NCBI GenBank assembly: GCA_017428085.1
Contig: JAFRRP010000022.1
Coordinates: 1 to 64,000, forward strand
Length of the DNA stretch: 64,000 nucleotides
Source of the DNA: Clostridia bacterium
GTDB lineage: Bacteria > Bacillota > Clostridia > Oscillospirales > Acutalibacteraceae
Direction: 5' to 3'
A program made the translations under genes and the position numbers. Below the pieces are notes generated by a model. It was not told the origin of the DNA, made no database searches, and saw only the letters and a list, made by a program, of their open reading frames with translations. Numbering within the stretch: position 1 is the stretch's first letter; each line of letters opens with the position of its first letter. Positions 34,101 to 42,757 of this stretch are shown in pieces.

Positions 34101-37100
34101 GCCGGTCAGCGCGGTGTTGCCGTCCACGACGTCGTTCTTCGTCCAGTTGCCCTCGTCGCCGACCTCAACGACCTTCCAGCCGGCGAAATCGTGGCCGGTC
34201 TTCGCGGGCGGGTTGGCGGAACTGTTGCCGGGCAGCTCGCCGGTGCTTTCGATGGTGTAGGTCATGCTGCCGATCAGGGCGGGCGCGCCGTTGAAATCAA
34301 AGGTGATCGTGTACCCCTTTGGCGTCAGCAGCGGCACCAGCGTCACGTCGCCGTAATACTGGTTGGCGGAAAGCGCCAGGTCGCTCGTCCCGAACGTGCC
34401 GCCCACCTGCCAGAGGGTGCTGTGGTCTGTGCCGACGGACGCCACCTTCCAGCCGCCGAAGGTATACCCGGCCGCGGCATAGGTGCGCAGGGTGACAGCG
34501 TCCTCGATGGTATAATCGGTGTTTTCATCCTCCCACAGCACATGCGCGCCTTCGCCCTCGCCGTCTTGATAGGTGATGTGATAGGTTTTGGGTGTGTAGT
34601 GCGCGGTCAGGTTCACGTTGCCCCACATGCCGGAGATGGAGGTGTCGGCGTTGTACACGGCGTTCTTTACCCAGTTACCGACGTTGGCGTCGACGGTCCA
34701 GTTGGCAAAGCTGTAACCGCCCCTCGTAGCGCCGCCCAGCGTGAACGCGGAAGAATCGATATAATATTCAATGGGATTGGGTTCTGCCTCCGGGGTGCCG
34801 CTGCCGCCCAGCGAAATGGTGTATTTCGTGTGCTCCCACTGCGCCGTCAGGGTCAGGTTGCCGTAGTTGCCGGCGGGCGCCGCGGGGCTTTCCCCGCTGA
34901 AAACGTCGTCCGCCGTCCAGCTTGTATTCGCGCCGGGGGAGGTCACCTTCCAGCCCGTGAACGTATAGCCCGTGCGGGTGGGCGTGGGCAGGGAGGTGGA
35001 TTCCGTGATCTTATACGGAAGCGTGGTGTTCGCCAACGCGTCGCCACCGTTTACCAGCAGCGTAATGGTGTAGGTATGCGGCAGCCACTGCGCGGTCAGC
35101 GTCACGTTGCCGTATTTGCCGGAAATGGATTGATTATACGCGTAAGAGGAAGCCGTCCAGTTGTACGGTTCGTCGTGAGCGGTCAACGTCCAGCCGTCGA
35201 AATCGTAACCGTCGCGGGTGGAGCCGGGCAGATTGAACGCCGCGCTGTCGATATAATACTCCTTGTCGTCCGGTGTGGTGCCGTTGTTGCCGGCGTAGGT
35301 GATGGTGTACTTGACGTGCTCCCACATGGGCGTCAGCGTCACGTTGCCGATCTTCCCTGCAGGCAGGACCACGTTGGTCTCCTGACCCAGCGAATACTCA
35401 GTGCCCTCGGTCCATCTGTTGTCACCAGGCACAGAGCTTGCGTAATCCGTCGGCGCTGTCGTCACCTTCCAGCCCGTGAAATTCCAGCCGTTCTTGGTGG
35501 GGTTGTTCAGTGTCAGCGCGGTGGAGAACGCGTAGTCCACCTCGGTACCGCCGTCTATGGACTCGCCCGCCGCCGTATCAATGTTCAGGTAGACCTTGGA
35601 GGTTTCCGTCTCCCACTTGGCCTTCAGCTCCACGTTGCCGTGCATGCCCTTCAAAGAGTAGTTGGCGGGATACGTCTGAGAGGCGTCCCAGTTGCCGACG
35701 CTGTCCTTGGGCTGCCAGCCCGCGAACCGCCAGCCCAGCCACGTGGCGGCGGGCAGCTTGTCTCTCATTTCATAATAATCCGCCGCGCCCGCTGTCTTGG
35801 GCCTGCATTCATAGTTGTACTTGTAATGGTTGGTATTGGTAGCGGCGTCATAGTTGGAGGTGATCGCCGCGCCGCCGTTGGGATTAAACGTGATCAGGTA
35901 ATCAACCGGCGTATACTGCGCGCGGAAGGTCACCTCGCCGTATTTGTTGGCGGGGGAGGTGCTGCCGCCGGTATAGGTCGCGCCGTTCGTCCAGTTGCTT
36001 GCGCCGGTGCTGCCCGTCACCTTCCACACGTTGTCAAAGGTATAGTAATCCTTGGAAAGCCCGGTGGGGAAGGTGAAGTCGCCCTCAATATTATAGTTGG
36101 CGCTGCTGTCGTTGGTACTGTCGTGCAGCGCGCCCGTGGAATCGGGGATATCGTCCGCCTTAAAGACGGCGGTATACGTGTGCGGCGTCCAGTTGGCGGT
36201 CATCGTGGAAAGATTGCGGTCCGCGAAGGTATATTTCTTGGTCTCCGGGTCAAAGCTGCCGCCGTCCACCGTCCAGTTGACAAAATCATAGGCGGTTCTT
36301 TCCGGATCGACAATCACTTTCGTATCGCCCGTGTGACCGTAGAAGGTCTGGTCGTTGGAATTGTTCTCCCAAACGCCCTGATTGGGCTTGATGGTCAGCG
36401 TATGGCGGGCGCTGACGGTCACGGTCTTTTCTACCACAACCGGGTTGTGACCGCTGTTTGCGGTGGCAAAGCTTGCCTTGACCGTCGCGGTGTAATCCTT
36501 GCCCACGTTGGAACCGGTACCGTTTGCAAAAGTGACCGTGCTGCCGCTGTTGGAAGAACCGCCGCCGGATACCGTCCACGTGGGATCAGGTCCCCACGCG
36601 ACGCCGTATTGATCTTTAACGCCGTTGGCAACGCTGTAAGATTTACTCGCTGTACCGTTTTCCTCCAAAGCAATCGCGGCAGTTGTATCGCCGTTGATCG
36701 TAACCGTGCTCGTGTTGACGTAGGGCATCTGCCAGTTATCGCTACCGCCGCTGACATAACCGTACTTTGAATCATTGCCGCCGTTAGTGCCTTGTCCCGA
36801 AGCATAAATATTGATATATTTTAATTTACTTGAACTTGCCAGGTGACCGGTTCCCGACCATACCGTGGTGTAACTTGAAGTATTTTTTCCGACTTCGATT
36901 TTTGTGACACGATAAGCGGCAGTTGTCGCCATGTTGTAGTCCATGATCGCGTAAAGCCGCGTCGGGAAACCGGAAATTGTTGCGTATAAACAGTGATCCA
37001 CATTTTCATCGTCATCAATATGCCAGTTTGCTATGTATGAATAGTATTTTCTGTTGCCCCAGTTCCACTCGGAGTCAGTCCAATAATGAATATCCATTGA

Positions 37101-37532
37101 AGCGGAATCCCCACTAAGTGTTGTTCCACAAGCATTGTTTAACACGTTGGAATCTGCGGGATATGCAGGTTGAGAACCAGTTTGGTTGTTGTTGTACTTA
37201 TACTCATGTCCAACATCCCACCATGCCTTATACGTCTCGCCGGTGCCATTATTGGTTTTGTAGTAAAGCTGAATGCCTCCCATATTATTATCATCGCCGC
37301 TGTAGTCGTCGGCATGGGTAAAAGCATTCCTTGAATAACCCTCATTATCGACGTGCCATGTGATCTTGACGTAGTATTTCCCCGCCGTCGCGGCATCAGC
37401 AGTCACTTTCGTGCCGAACAGGTCCACGCCGAATACGCCGGACAGCAGCCCGACGTACCCGAACACCATCACCACCGTCAATACGATGGAAAGCGCTTTT
37501 TTGTTGAAAGAATAACGTCTTGTGTTTGTCAT
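31161..37532 (-). CDS. Giant secreted InlB-repeat surface protein (2123 residues)
   Basis: Signal peptide about 1-42 (MTNTRRYSFNKKALS, then a hydrophobic core). A unique domain of about 270 residues follows. Then come about 18 InlB B-type (Flg_new) repeats of 60-100 residues, each with a YTIT strand, a GYxFxGW turn and a final YGNVTLTAQW. Two bacterial Ig-like (BIG2) domains and a small beta domain follow. The protein ends in an amphipathic tail (GFFQRLAAFFRKI onward). No LPxTG motif is present. The start at 37532 has GGAGG 11 nt upstream. Adhesion is the likely role. A very long antisense frame covers it but is a composition artefact. Confidence 0.92.
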   Translation of the reverse strand: MTNTRRYSFNKKALSIVLTVVMVFGYVGLLSGVFGVDLFGTKVTADAATAGKYYVKITWHVDNEGYSRNAFTHADDYSGDDNNMGGIQLYYKTNNGTGETYKAWWDVGHEYKYNNNQTGSQPAYPADSNVLNNACGTTLSGDSASMDIHYWTDSEWNWGNRKYYSYIANWHIDDDENVDHCLYATISGFPTRLYAIMDYNMATTAAYRVTKIEVGKNTSSYTTVWSGTGHLASSSKLKYINIYASGQGTNGGNDSKYGYVSGGSDNWQMPYVNTSTVTINGDTTAAIALEENGTASKSYSVANGVKDQYGVAWGPDPTWTVSGGGSSNSGSTVTFANGTGSNVGKDYTATVKASFATANSGHNPVVVEKTVTVSARHTLTIKPNQGVWENNSNDQTFYGHTGDTKVIVDPERTAYDFVNWTVDGGSFDPETKKYTFADRNLSTMTANWTPHTYTAVFKADDIPDSTGALHDSTNDSSANYNIEGDFTFPTGLSKDYYTFDNVWKVTGSTGASNWTNGATYTGGSTSPANKYGEVTFRAQYTPVDYLITFNPNGGAAITSNYDAATNTNHYKYNYECRPKTAGAADYYEMRDKLPAATWLGWRFAGWQPKDSVGNWDASQTYPANYSLKGMHGNVELKAKWETETSKVYLNIDTAAGESIDGGTEVDYAFSTALTLNNPTKNGWNFTGWKVTTAPTDYASSVPGDNRWTEGTEYSLGQETNVVLPAGKIGNVTLTPMWEHVKYTITYAGNNGTTPDDKEYYIDSAAFNLPGSTRDGYDFDGWTLTAHDEPYNWTASSYAYNQSISGKYGNVTLTAQWLPHTYTITLLVNGGDALANTTLPYKITESTSLPTPTRTGYTFTGWKVTSPGANTSWTADDVFSGESPAAPAGNYGNLTLTAQWEHTKYTISLGGSGTPEAEPNPIEYYIDSSAFTLGGATRGGYSFANWTVDANVGNWVKNAVYNADTSISGMWGNVNLTAHYTPKTYHITYQDGEGEGAHVLWEDENTDYTIEDAVTLRTYAAAGYTFGGWKVASVGTDHSTLWQVGGTFGTSDLALSANQYYGDVTLVPLLTPKGYTITFDFNGAPALIGSMTYTIESTGELPGNSSANPPAKTGHDFAGWKVVEVGDEGNWTKNDVVDGNTALTGKYGSVTLQAQWTPKNYTITYITGNYPDGVTRQGTYGQSTPNDLTDEEKGKPADAQYTYTFDHWDPALAATVTGEATYTAVYTSTVNKYVVTWMIPEDVGGTPDNYTGTNSDPIEYGQTPVYNNGVNPTMVSADPARYSWRFNGWSLTPGGTVLEGLPAVTGAATYYANFTSVLTPEEVDWVIGETHNVELWGVGETPRWEHDTPTKADADGYKYVFTGWYPEIVPVVDGTSYTYTAQFDPVKQDYTISLSLNGGSMSDPLTMGYQRDDVVTFPAPTKTGYEFAGWLLDAAAGTWAAGTLVDADHLADYATTGLWGNVSFTAQWTVKEYTIHFASEEEGVVLPNDMTYTIQRTDTLPTTATREGHTQTGWTVSVGDGNWRQGDLLAFAYTLNENYGNVTLTPVWQVNIYDITWKSNDEYAETSQAEYGSAILAHQPLAKAGYTAAWDQEIPATMPAHDLIFTAEYTPVQYYVRLYVNGGSAVDNFYYTIESGSTLPTPTRDGAAFMGWKVTNPSGNWVRDQILAGGVSLNGKYGNVSLTAQWELETRIVTWVAGDVTKETVWQYGAMPSYDGTPYKAPDESYSYVFTGWDKEILPVTEDVTYTAQFERTDRKYTVIWNVDGATITEYYNYGATPVYPGESDPARISTSEYDFTFIGWSPAVGAVTGDVTYTAQFDVFTKLQGLSIDVSSLFLNIGENHTVVATISPANATVRDVVWTSRNTEIATISQTGEITAVSPGIALINVSSPDKSFNAYCVVTVAPIHTSYLEIKAGGVSTTQLPGAMLQLSAVLQPDNATDTGIRWSSGDLSVATVDSTGLVRFVNVGETDIVAVASDGFSLGSIHVVTTTNEEEVEDNVTTYRVTFGDFATGFRFKEDGEVYKTGYCSVPEGETLRFKLNVADGKQANYSVLVNGNRISYGDDYWYALEDVHENMVISLRSGDAGSNVPQIDIGGNNGNMGFFQRLAAFFRKIVEFFRGLFNK

Positions 37533-37702
37533 TTTGAATATTACCTCCATTCGGTAAATCATGAAAACCGTTCCGGTTTTCCGTTCCGGCGCGTCGGCTT
37601 TTCCGCCCCGCTGTGCCGCCGCTTTCCGTCTGACCCCGTACTCCCGGCCGCCGCCAAAGGCTTAAAGCCCGCACCGTTGATATTTCATTGTTATTTCAAA
37701 CA

Positions 37703-37730
37703 ATTGTATCCCTTTATTTCCTTATGTCAC
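37703..37730 (-). promoter_or_regulatory. Possible promoter of the giant surface protein
   Basis: GTGACA (37725-37730), a 16-bp spacer and TACAAT (37703-37708) on the minus strand. It would give a leader of about 165 nt. The -35 box touches the REP-derived array at 37727-37871. Confidence 0.45.
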
Positions 37731-37871
37731 GGAACCGTAGCACGGAACCGTAGCACGGAACCGTAGCACGGAGCCGTAGCACGGAGCCGTAGCACGGAGC
37801 CTCAGCTCCGTTATCGCCGGACGTTGGGTTTTTTAACGCTGCTGAGGCAGCGTGCTACGGCAGCGTGCTAC
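37727..37871. repeat. Array of truncated REP units with a REP pair at its centre
   Basis: Four direct 13-bp units (GTAGCACGGAACC twice, then GTAGCACGGAGCC twice, from 37737) run into a complete forward REP (37789-37812). A 22-nt spacer, an inverted REP (37835-37858; stem ACGCTGC/GCAGCGT) and one inverted 13-bp half unit (37859-37871) follow. A partial unit begins at 37727. The remaining gap from 37872 to 38107 is AT-rich with no gene seen. Confidence 0.9.
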
Positions 37872-38107
37872 GATGATCGCGCCGTTGAATCGTTCCTCTT
37901 TCCGCCCCAATTATAAACTATTAAAAATGGGCGCAAGATTAGATTTTAATTCTATTTTATTATAAACGAAGCTCTTTGCCAATGCAATAGACAAACGAAA
38001 AAAAATGATCCGCAGACAGTAGAATTTTTCCACCCTGTTTTTGTGCATTTTCCCAACAAAAAACCGCGGCAGGCCAAAAAATCAGCAAATTCCCGCCGCT
38101 TCCGCGA

Positions 38108-38136
38108 TTGACAAACGCGGCAAAACGCGATATAGT
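38108..38136 (+). promoter_or_regulatory. Promoter of the DUF2079 gene
   Basis: TTGACA (38108-38113), a 17-bp spacer and TATAGT (38131-38136). Confidence 0.8.
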
Positions 38137-38193
38137 AGATGTGTATATCTTTCGGTTCCGCCATTACCGTATAAGCAGAATAAGGGGATCTGT

Positions 38194-39990
38194 ATGCTGA
38201 AAAAACGCCTGCCCGAAAACATCAATTGGGAAAAATACGTGCTGCGGCTGTTTTCCGCCTGGTGCCTTACCGCGGTTTTCTTCAACGTCTCCGGCAACGG
38301 CACGCTGGCGCTCGACTTTGCCGCCGGGACAAGCATTTTCTCCTTTTTGCTGGTGTTCGCGCTGAACTTCCTTGCGGCGTCGCTGATCGGCTTTATCGCC
38401 GCAAAAAAAAGCCCCCGCGGGGACCTTGCGGTGCTGACGGTCGGCTTTTCCCTCTACGCGCTGCTGACGATCTTTCAGGCGGAATCGTGGTATTACGGGC
38501 TTTGCCTGGCGGCGCTGGCGGCGCTGCTGGCGTTCTACGCGCTGCAAAGGGGCGCGCTGACGCTGAAAAAACCGGTCAGCAGCCTGAAAAAATGGGGCGT
38601 GATCGCGGTGATGTTCGCCGTGTTCGTCGCGCTGGTGGGCGGCACCGCCGTGGCGCGGCTGAAAAGCTATACCTCCCCCAACTACGATTTCGGCATCTTC
38701 TGCCAGATGTTCTACAACATGCGCAAAACGCTGCAGCCCCTTACCACCTCCGAACGGGACGTGCTGCTGTCGCATTTCGCCATCCACATTTCGCCTATCT
38801 TTTACGTGCTGCTGCCGCTGTACGCGCTGTTCCCCTCCCCCGTCACGCTGGAGCTGGTGCAGCCGTTGATCCTCGGCAGCGCCGTGCTGCCCGCCTTGCT
38901 GCTGGCCAAGCACTACCGGCTTTCCAACGCCCGTTCGCTGCTGGTGTGCTTTATCACGCTGTTCCACCCCGCTGTGGTCAGCGGCACCAACTACGACCTG
39001 CATGAAAACTGCTTTTTGTTCCCGCTGCTGCTGTGGGTATTCTATTTCTTTGAGACCCAACGTTGGTGGAGGCTTTCGGTATTCACCCTGCTGACGCTGG
39101 CCGTCAAGGAAGACGCGGCGATCTATATCGTCTTTTTCGCGCTGTACGTGTTTTTAAGCCGGGGCAAACCGAGAACCGCCGCCGCTCTGGCCTGCGGCGC
39201 GCTGGCGTATTTCCTCGCGGCGCTGTTTTTGCTGACGAAATACGGCAGCGGCGTGATGTCCAACCGGTATGAAAACTACCTGCCGTTGGGCGGCTCGCTG
39301 GCGGACGTGGTGAAAAACGTGCTGATCGACCCCGGCTACGTCTTCACCCAGTTGTTTATCGACAAGGACGGCGCCTACGCCGCCAAGCTGCTGTTCCTGC
39401 TGCAGCTGCTGGCCCCGCTGGGCTTTTTGCCCTTCGCGGCGAAAAAGGTCTCGCGGCTGGTGCTGCTGCTGCCCATGGTACTGGTCAACCTGATGCCGGT
39501 ATACCCCTACCAGTACGATATCGGCTTCCAGTACCATTTCGGCGTGACGGCGTTTTTGGTATACCTGTCGCTGCTCAATCTGGCGGACCTGCCGAAGCCC
39601 ACGGCCAAAAAATTCCTGGCGGCCGCCGCTGCCGCCACCGCGGTGCTGTTCGCCGTGGCGGCGTTCCCCCGGTCGCTGCACTACTTCTCCAAATACAACG
39701 CCAACCACGACGATTACGCCGTGATGAACGAGGCGCTGGACGCCATCCCCGAAGACGCCTCCATTATCTGCTCCACCTACCTGCTGCCGCGGCTGTGCCA
39801 GCGGGACGAGATCTATGAGGACTGGTACCACCAGACCGGCGAGACCGAGGACGCGGATTACGTGATCCTTGACATGCGCTACAACTACGACGAGTACCGG
39901 GAAAAATACAAAGAGCTGGGCTACACCGATATCCGGATCGTTTCCAACGGCAACGCCCAACTGCTGTGCGTCATGCAAAAGCCGGAATGA
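38194..39990 (+). CDS. DUF2079 family polytopic membrane protein
   Basis: 598 residues with about 12 membrane helices. The segment NYDFGIFCQMFYNM, then LSHFAIHISPIFYVLLPLYAL, is the DUF2079 hallmark; the family is related in plan to GT-C membrane glycosyltransferases. The C-terminal 120 residues form a soluble extracytoplasmic domain (DAIPEDASIICSTYLLP). A role in surface glycan or lipid modification is inferred only. The start at 38194 has AAGGGG 7 nt upstream and excludes an upstream in-frame extension without signal. It overlaps the next small gene by 4 nt. Confidence 0.85.
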   Translation: MLKKRLPENINWEKYVLRLFSAWCLTAVFFNVSGNGTLALDFAAGTSIFSFLLVFALNFLAASLIGFIAAKKSPRGDLAVLTVGFSLYALLTIFQAESWYYGLCLAALAALLAFYALQRGALTLKKPVSSLKKWGVIAVMFAVFVALVGGTAVARLKSYTSPNYDFGIFCQMFYNMRKTLQPLTTSERDVLLSHFAIHISPIFYVLLPLYALFPSPVTLELVQPLILGSAVLPALLLAKHYRLSNARSLLVCFITLFHPAVVSGTNYDLHENCFLFPLLLWVFYFFETQRWWRLSVFTLLTLAVKEDAAIYIVFFALYVFLSRGKPRTAAALACGALAYFLAALFLLTKYGSGVMSNRYENYLPLGGSLADVVKNVLIDPGYVFTQLFIDKDGAYAAKLLFLLQLLAPLGFLPFAAKKVSRLVLLLPMVLVNLMPVYPYQYDIGFQYHFGVTAFLVYLSLLNLADLPKPTAKKFLAAAAAATAVLFAVAAFPRSLHYFSKYNANHDDYAVMNEALDAIPEDASIICSTYLLPRLCQRDEIYEDWYHQTGETEDADYVILDMRYNYDEYREKYKELGYTDIRIVSNGNAQLLCVMQKPE

Positions 39991-40193
39991 AAAAGACCGC
40001 CGTCAAGGCCGCGCTGATCGCTGCCGCCGCCGTGACCTGCCTTTGCAGGTTCATCTCCTTCCGGTACGAAAGCCGCCTTTCGCCGGAGGCCCTGCGCGGT
40101 CTGCTGATCGCCTCCGTCGCGGGCGCGGTCTGCTGCGCGGTCTGCGCCGCCGTATGGGCGTTTTCGGAGAAAAAAGACAAAAACGGGACTTGA
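39987..40193 (+). CDS. Small two-helix membrane protein
   Basis: 68 residues with two hydrophobic segments (about 4-22 and 37-57) and a charged C-terminus (SEKKDKNGT). It starts at the ATGA overlap with the DUF2079 stop codon, which favours translation. No family recognised; it may be a partner of the DUF2079 protein. Confidence 0.6.
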   Translation: MKKTAVKAALIAAAAVTCLCRFISFRYESRLSPEALRGLLIASVAGAVCCAVCAAVWAFSEKKDKNGT

Positions 40194-40261
40194 AAAAAAT
40201 TTCCCGCCTTATTTATGACGAGGTATCATATCATCAAAAAAAACAGATCGGAGAAACTGAC

Positions 40262-41308
40262 ATGAAACACAACCGTTTTCTGACGCTTCTGGCCGCCGCG
40301 CTGATCCTTGCGCTGGTCCTTGCGAACCTTGCCGTTCCCTCCTTCGCGAAACGCAAGCTGGGCGACGTGGACGGCGACGGCTATATCACCTCCGCCGACG
40401 CGCGGCTGGCCCTGCGGGCCTCCGTCAAGCTGGAGGCGCTGACCGCGGAACAGGCGCTGGCCGCCGACGTGGATCAGGATACCTACGTGACCTCCGCCGA
40501 CGCGCGGCTGATCCTGCGGGCCTCCGTCAAGCTGGAGACGCTGCCGGACGTTTCCGTGGGCGAAGGAGAGGAATCGACCACCGCGCCGGAGGCGACGCCC
40601 ACCGACGCCGAGACCACGGAACCGGCGACGCCCACCGATGCCGAGACTACGGAACCGGCGACGCCCACCGACGCCGAGACCACCACGGAAGAGCCCTCCC
40701 GACCGGAGGAGACCACCGCGGAACCGGAAAACCCCGGCATTATTCCCCCCGCGGAGAACAACCAGTTCGATATCCTGCGCAGCGGCACCTACTATTTCAC
40801 CGGCTCTACTGTAGAAGATGGGGAAAAAAGCGATCTGGAGATCGCCAAAACGCCCAACTCCCTGTACCTCGGCGCTACCTTCAACGGCGTTCAGATCGCG
40901 ATCCTGACCATCGGCGACAAGGTCTATCTCGTCAACCCGAAAAAGGGCCAGTACCTCGACCTCAACACTGCCGTGATAAAGGCGGAGCTTTCCGCGCTGG
41001 GGCTGGACGTGAGCGAATTCGCCAAAACAAGTTCCTTCGATTTCTCGTATTTCCCGCCGCTGGATAAGGCGACCCGCTGCGAAACCACCCCGCAGGGCTA
41101 CGTGAAATACGTGTTTGAATCGGAAAAAGGCGCCATCAACGTCACGATGGACGGCAAAACGCTCATCTGCCTGGAAAACGCGCAGAACGGCAACGTTTAC
41201 CGGATCGACTTCTACTCCGTCACCGATCAGGTTCCCTCCGGTAAGCGCGAGCTAACGAACCTGAAGCAGCGCTCCCAGACGCTGTTCATCACCGGCCTGT
41301 TATCTTAG
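40262..41308 (+). CDS. Dockerin-bearing secreted protein with Thr/Pro linker
   Basis: 348 residues. Signal peptide about 1-29. The dockerin (about 33-96) has loops DVDGDGYITSAD and DVDQDTYVTSAD; the second has Thr in place of the usual Gly. A low-complexity linker (about 100-160) contains three copies of an 11-residue unit TPTDAETTEPA. The C-terminal 190-residue domain is beta-rich (GTYYFTGSTVEDGEKSDLEI, KVYLVNPKKGQYLDL) and unrecognised; it could be a LolA/LppX-like lipid-binding fold, but that is a guess. It lies 28 nt before trpS and may share its transcript. Confidence 0.83.
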   Translation: MKHNRFLTLLAAALILALVLANLAVPSFAKRKLGDVDGDGYITSADARLALRASVKLEALTAEQALAADVDQDTYVTSADARLILRASVKLETLPDVSVGEGEESTTAPEATPTDAETTEPATPTDAETTEPATPTDAETTTEEPSRPEETTAEPENPGIIPPAENNQFDILRSGTYYFTGSTVEDGEKSDLEIAKTPNSLYLGATFNGVQIAILTIGDKVYLVNPKKGQYLDLNTAVIKAELSALGLDVSEFAKTSSFDFSYFPPLDKATRCETTPQGYVKYVFESEKGAINVTMDGKTLICLENAQNGNVYRIDFYSVTDQVPSGKRELTNLKQRSQTLFITGLLS

Positions 41309-41336
41309 TACCGACCGTCCGGAAAGGATAAAACAT

Positions 41337-42332
41337 ATGGAAAACGCAAAAACCGTCCTCAGCTTCGTACAGGCCTCCGGCACGCCCACGCTGGGCAATT
41401 ACCTCGGCGCCTTTAAAAACTGGCACGACATGGCCGCGGAAAACGACTGCATCTTCGGCGTGGCGGACCTGCACGCCATCACCGTGCGCAGCGAGCCGAA
41501 GGACCTGCGCCGCCGGTCCGTTGAAATGTACGCCATGCTGCTGGCGCTGGGGCTGGACCCCGAAAAGAATATCATCTTTCTGCAAAGCCACGTGCCGGAG
41601 CATTCCCAGCTGGCGTGGGTGCTGAACTGTTATACGCAGTTCGGCGAGGCCAGCCGAATGACGCAGTTCAAGGACAAAAGCCAGCGCCACGTGGACAACG
41701 TCAACGTGGGCCTGTTCACCTACCCCATCCTGATGGCGGCGGACATCCTGCTGTACGGCGCGGACCAGGTGCCCGTGGGCGACGACCAGAAGCAGCACCT
41801 GGAGCTGGCGCGGAATATCGCCGAGCGCTTCAACGGCCTGTACGGCGAGGTGTTCCGGATCCCGGAGCCCTACATCGGCAAAAAGGGCGCCAAGATCCTC
41901 TCGCTGCAGGAGCCGGAAAAGAAAATGAGCAAATCCGACCCCAACCAGAAGTCGTTCATCTCCCTCACCGATCCCACCGACGTGATCGTAAAAAAGATCA
42001 AAAGCGCCGTCACCGATTCCGAGGCGAGGGTGTATTACAGCGACGAAAAGCCCGGCGTTTCCAACCTGATGACCATCTATTCCTGCTGTACCGGCAGGGA
42101 CTACGACGCCATTGAGACGGAGTTTGACGGCAAGGGGTACGGCGAATTCAAGGCCGCCGTGGCGGAGGCCGTGGCCCAGGAGCTGCGCCCCCTGCGGGAG
42201 GAATACGAGCGCCTGTTGGCGGACAAGGCGTATCTTGAAAAATGCGCCGCCGAGGGCGCGCAGAAGGCGGAATATCTGGCCCGCCGCATGCTGCGCAAGG
42301 TGATGAAAAAGGTCGGCTTTTATCAGGTCTGA
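41337..42332 (+). CDS. trpS: Tryptophanyl-tRNA synthetase
   Basis: 331 residues, the normal class Ic length. The HIGH-equivalent is TLGN in SGTPTLGNYLGA and the KMSKS loop is KKMSKSDPNQK (about 200-210). VGDDQKQHLELARNIAERFN is the usual adenylate-site helix. It charges tRNA-Trp. GGAAAGG stands upstream of the ATG. Unlike asnS there is no T-box in the 28-nt gap before it, so it must depend on upstream promoters. Confidence 0.96.
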   Translation: MENAKTVLSFVQASGTPTLGNYLGAFKNWHDMAAENDCIFGVADLHAITVRSEPKDLRRRSVEMYAMLLALGLDPEKNIIFLQSHVPEHSQLAWVLNCYTQFGEASRMTQFKDKSQRHVDNVNVGLFTYPILMAADILLYGADQVPVGDDQKQHLELARNIAERFNGLYGEVFRIPEPYIGKKGAKILSLQEPEKKMSKSDPNQKSFISLTDPTDVIVKKIKSAVTDSEARVYYSDEKPGVSNLMTIYSCCTGRDYDAIETEFDGKGYGEFKAAVAEAVAQELRPLREEYERLLADKAYLEKCAAEGAQKAEYLARRMLRKVMKKVGFYQV

Positions 42333-42364
42333 CCGCCGTTTTTCGACCGGTCCGTTTTTGCGCT

Positions 42365-42398
42365 TTTCAACAGTTTCAGCCAAAAGAAACTGTTGAAA
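42365..42398 (+). terminator. Hairpin after trpS
   Basis: A perfect 13-bp stem (TTTCAACAGTTTC with its complement, 42365-42377 and 42386-42398). The T-rich stretch begins only about 12 nt after the stem, so termination may be weak. Confidence 0.5.
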
Positions 42399-42399
42399 T

Positions 42400-42434
42400 A
42401 GTCAATTGACTTTTTCATTTTTTGCCAATATAAT
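42400..42434 (+). promoter_or_regulatory. Promoter with overlapping palindrome before the small protein genes
   Basis: TTGACT (42406-42411), a 17-bp spacer and TATAAT (42429-42434). The -35 box is the right half of the 12-bp palindrome AGTCAATTGACT (42400-42411), which could be an operator. Confidence 0.75.
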
Positions 42435-42471
42435 AATTGTGTATCATTATTTTTTGAAAGGAGTACCCGTC

Positions 42472-42633
42472 ATGTCCGAAGAATCCTCCACCTACAACGA
42501 GCAGGGCGTTTCCAGCGACGGCAGTCCGCTTTACGACGAATATCTCCCCGGCCCCATCCAGGTGCTTGTGGAGTGGCTTATTCTGATCGTATCCACCCTG
42601 TGGACGTTTTTCCAGCGGAAGGGCAATGAATGA
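42472..42633 (+). CDS. Small single-helix membrane protein
   Basis: 53 residues, acidic N-terminal half (MSEESSTYNEQ) and one hydrophobic helix (about 26-45) ending FFQRKGNE. GAAAGGAG lies at the right distance from the ATG and a strong promoter precedes it. It has no signal peptide and no known family. Its C-terminal FFQRK recalls the FQR-containing tails of the secreted proteins at 31161 and 42758. Confidence 0.6.
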   Translation: MSEESSTYNEQGVSSDGSPLYDEYLPGPIQVLVEWLILIVSTLWTFFQRKGNE

Positions 42634-42757
42634 TCGTCCCGCTGTCTGAATGGGCTCGTCCATTTGGAAAAGGATAAAAGAAACGGCGGCAAAAGCCGCT
42701 TTTCTTTTTCGGCGCGTTTGCAAAAAAACGATCAAGGCAACACAGGAGGCATGCACA

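Noticed and set aside
31749..36770. A 1673-codon open frame on the plus strand, opposite the giant surface protein.
   Set aside because: It mirrors the codon periodicity of the minus-strand gene, has no ribosome site, signal or known domain, and is rich in the residues expected from reading GC-rich codons backwards. Similar shadow frames cover most genes in the window.
37737..37812. The 13-bp direct repeats as a CRISPR or iteron origin.
   Set aside because: The units are truncated copies of the REP that ends the array, have no spacers, and no replication initiator gene is adjacent.
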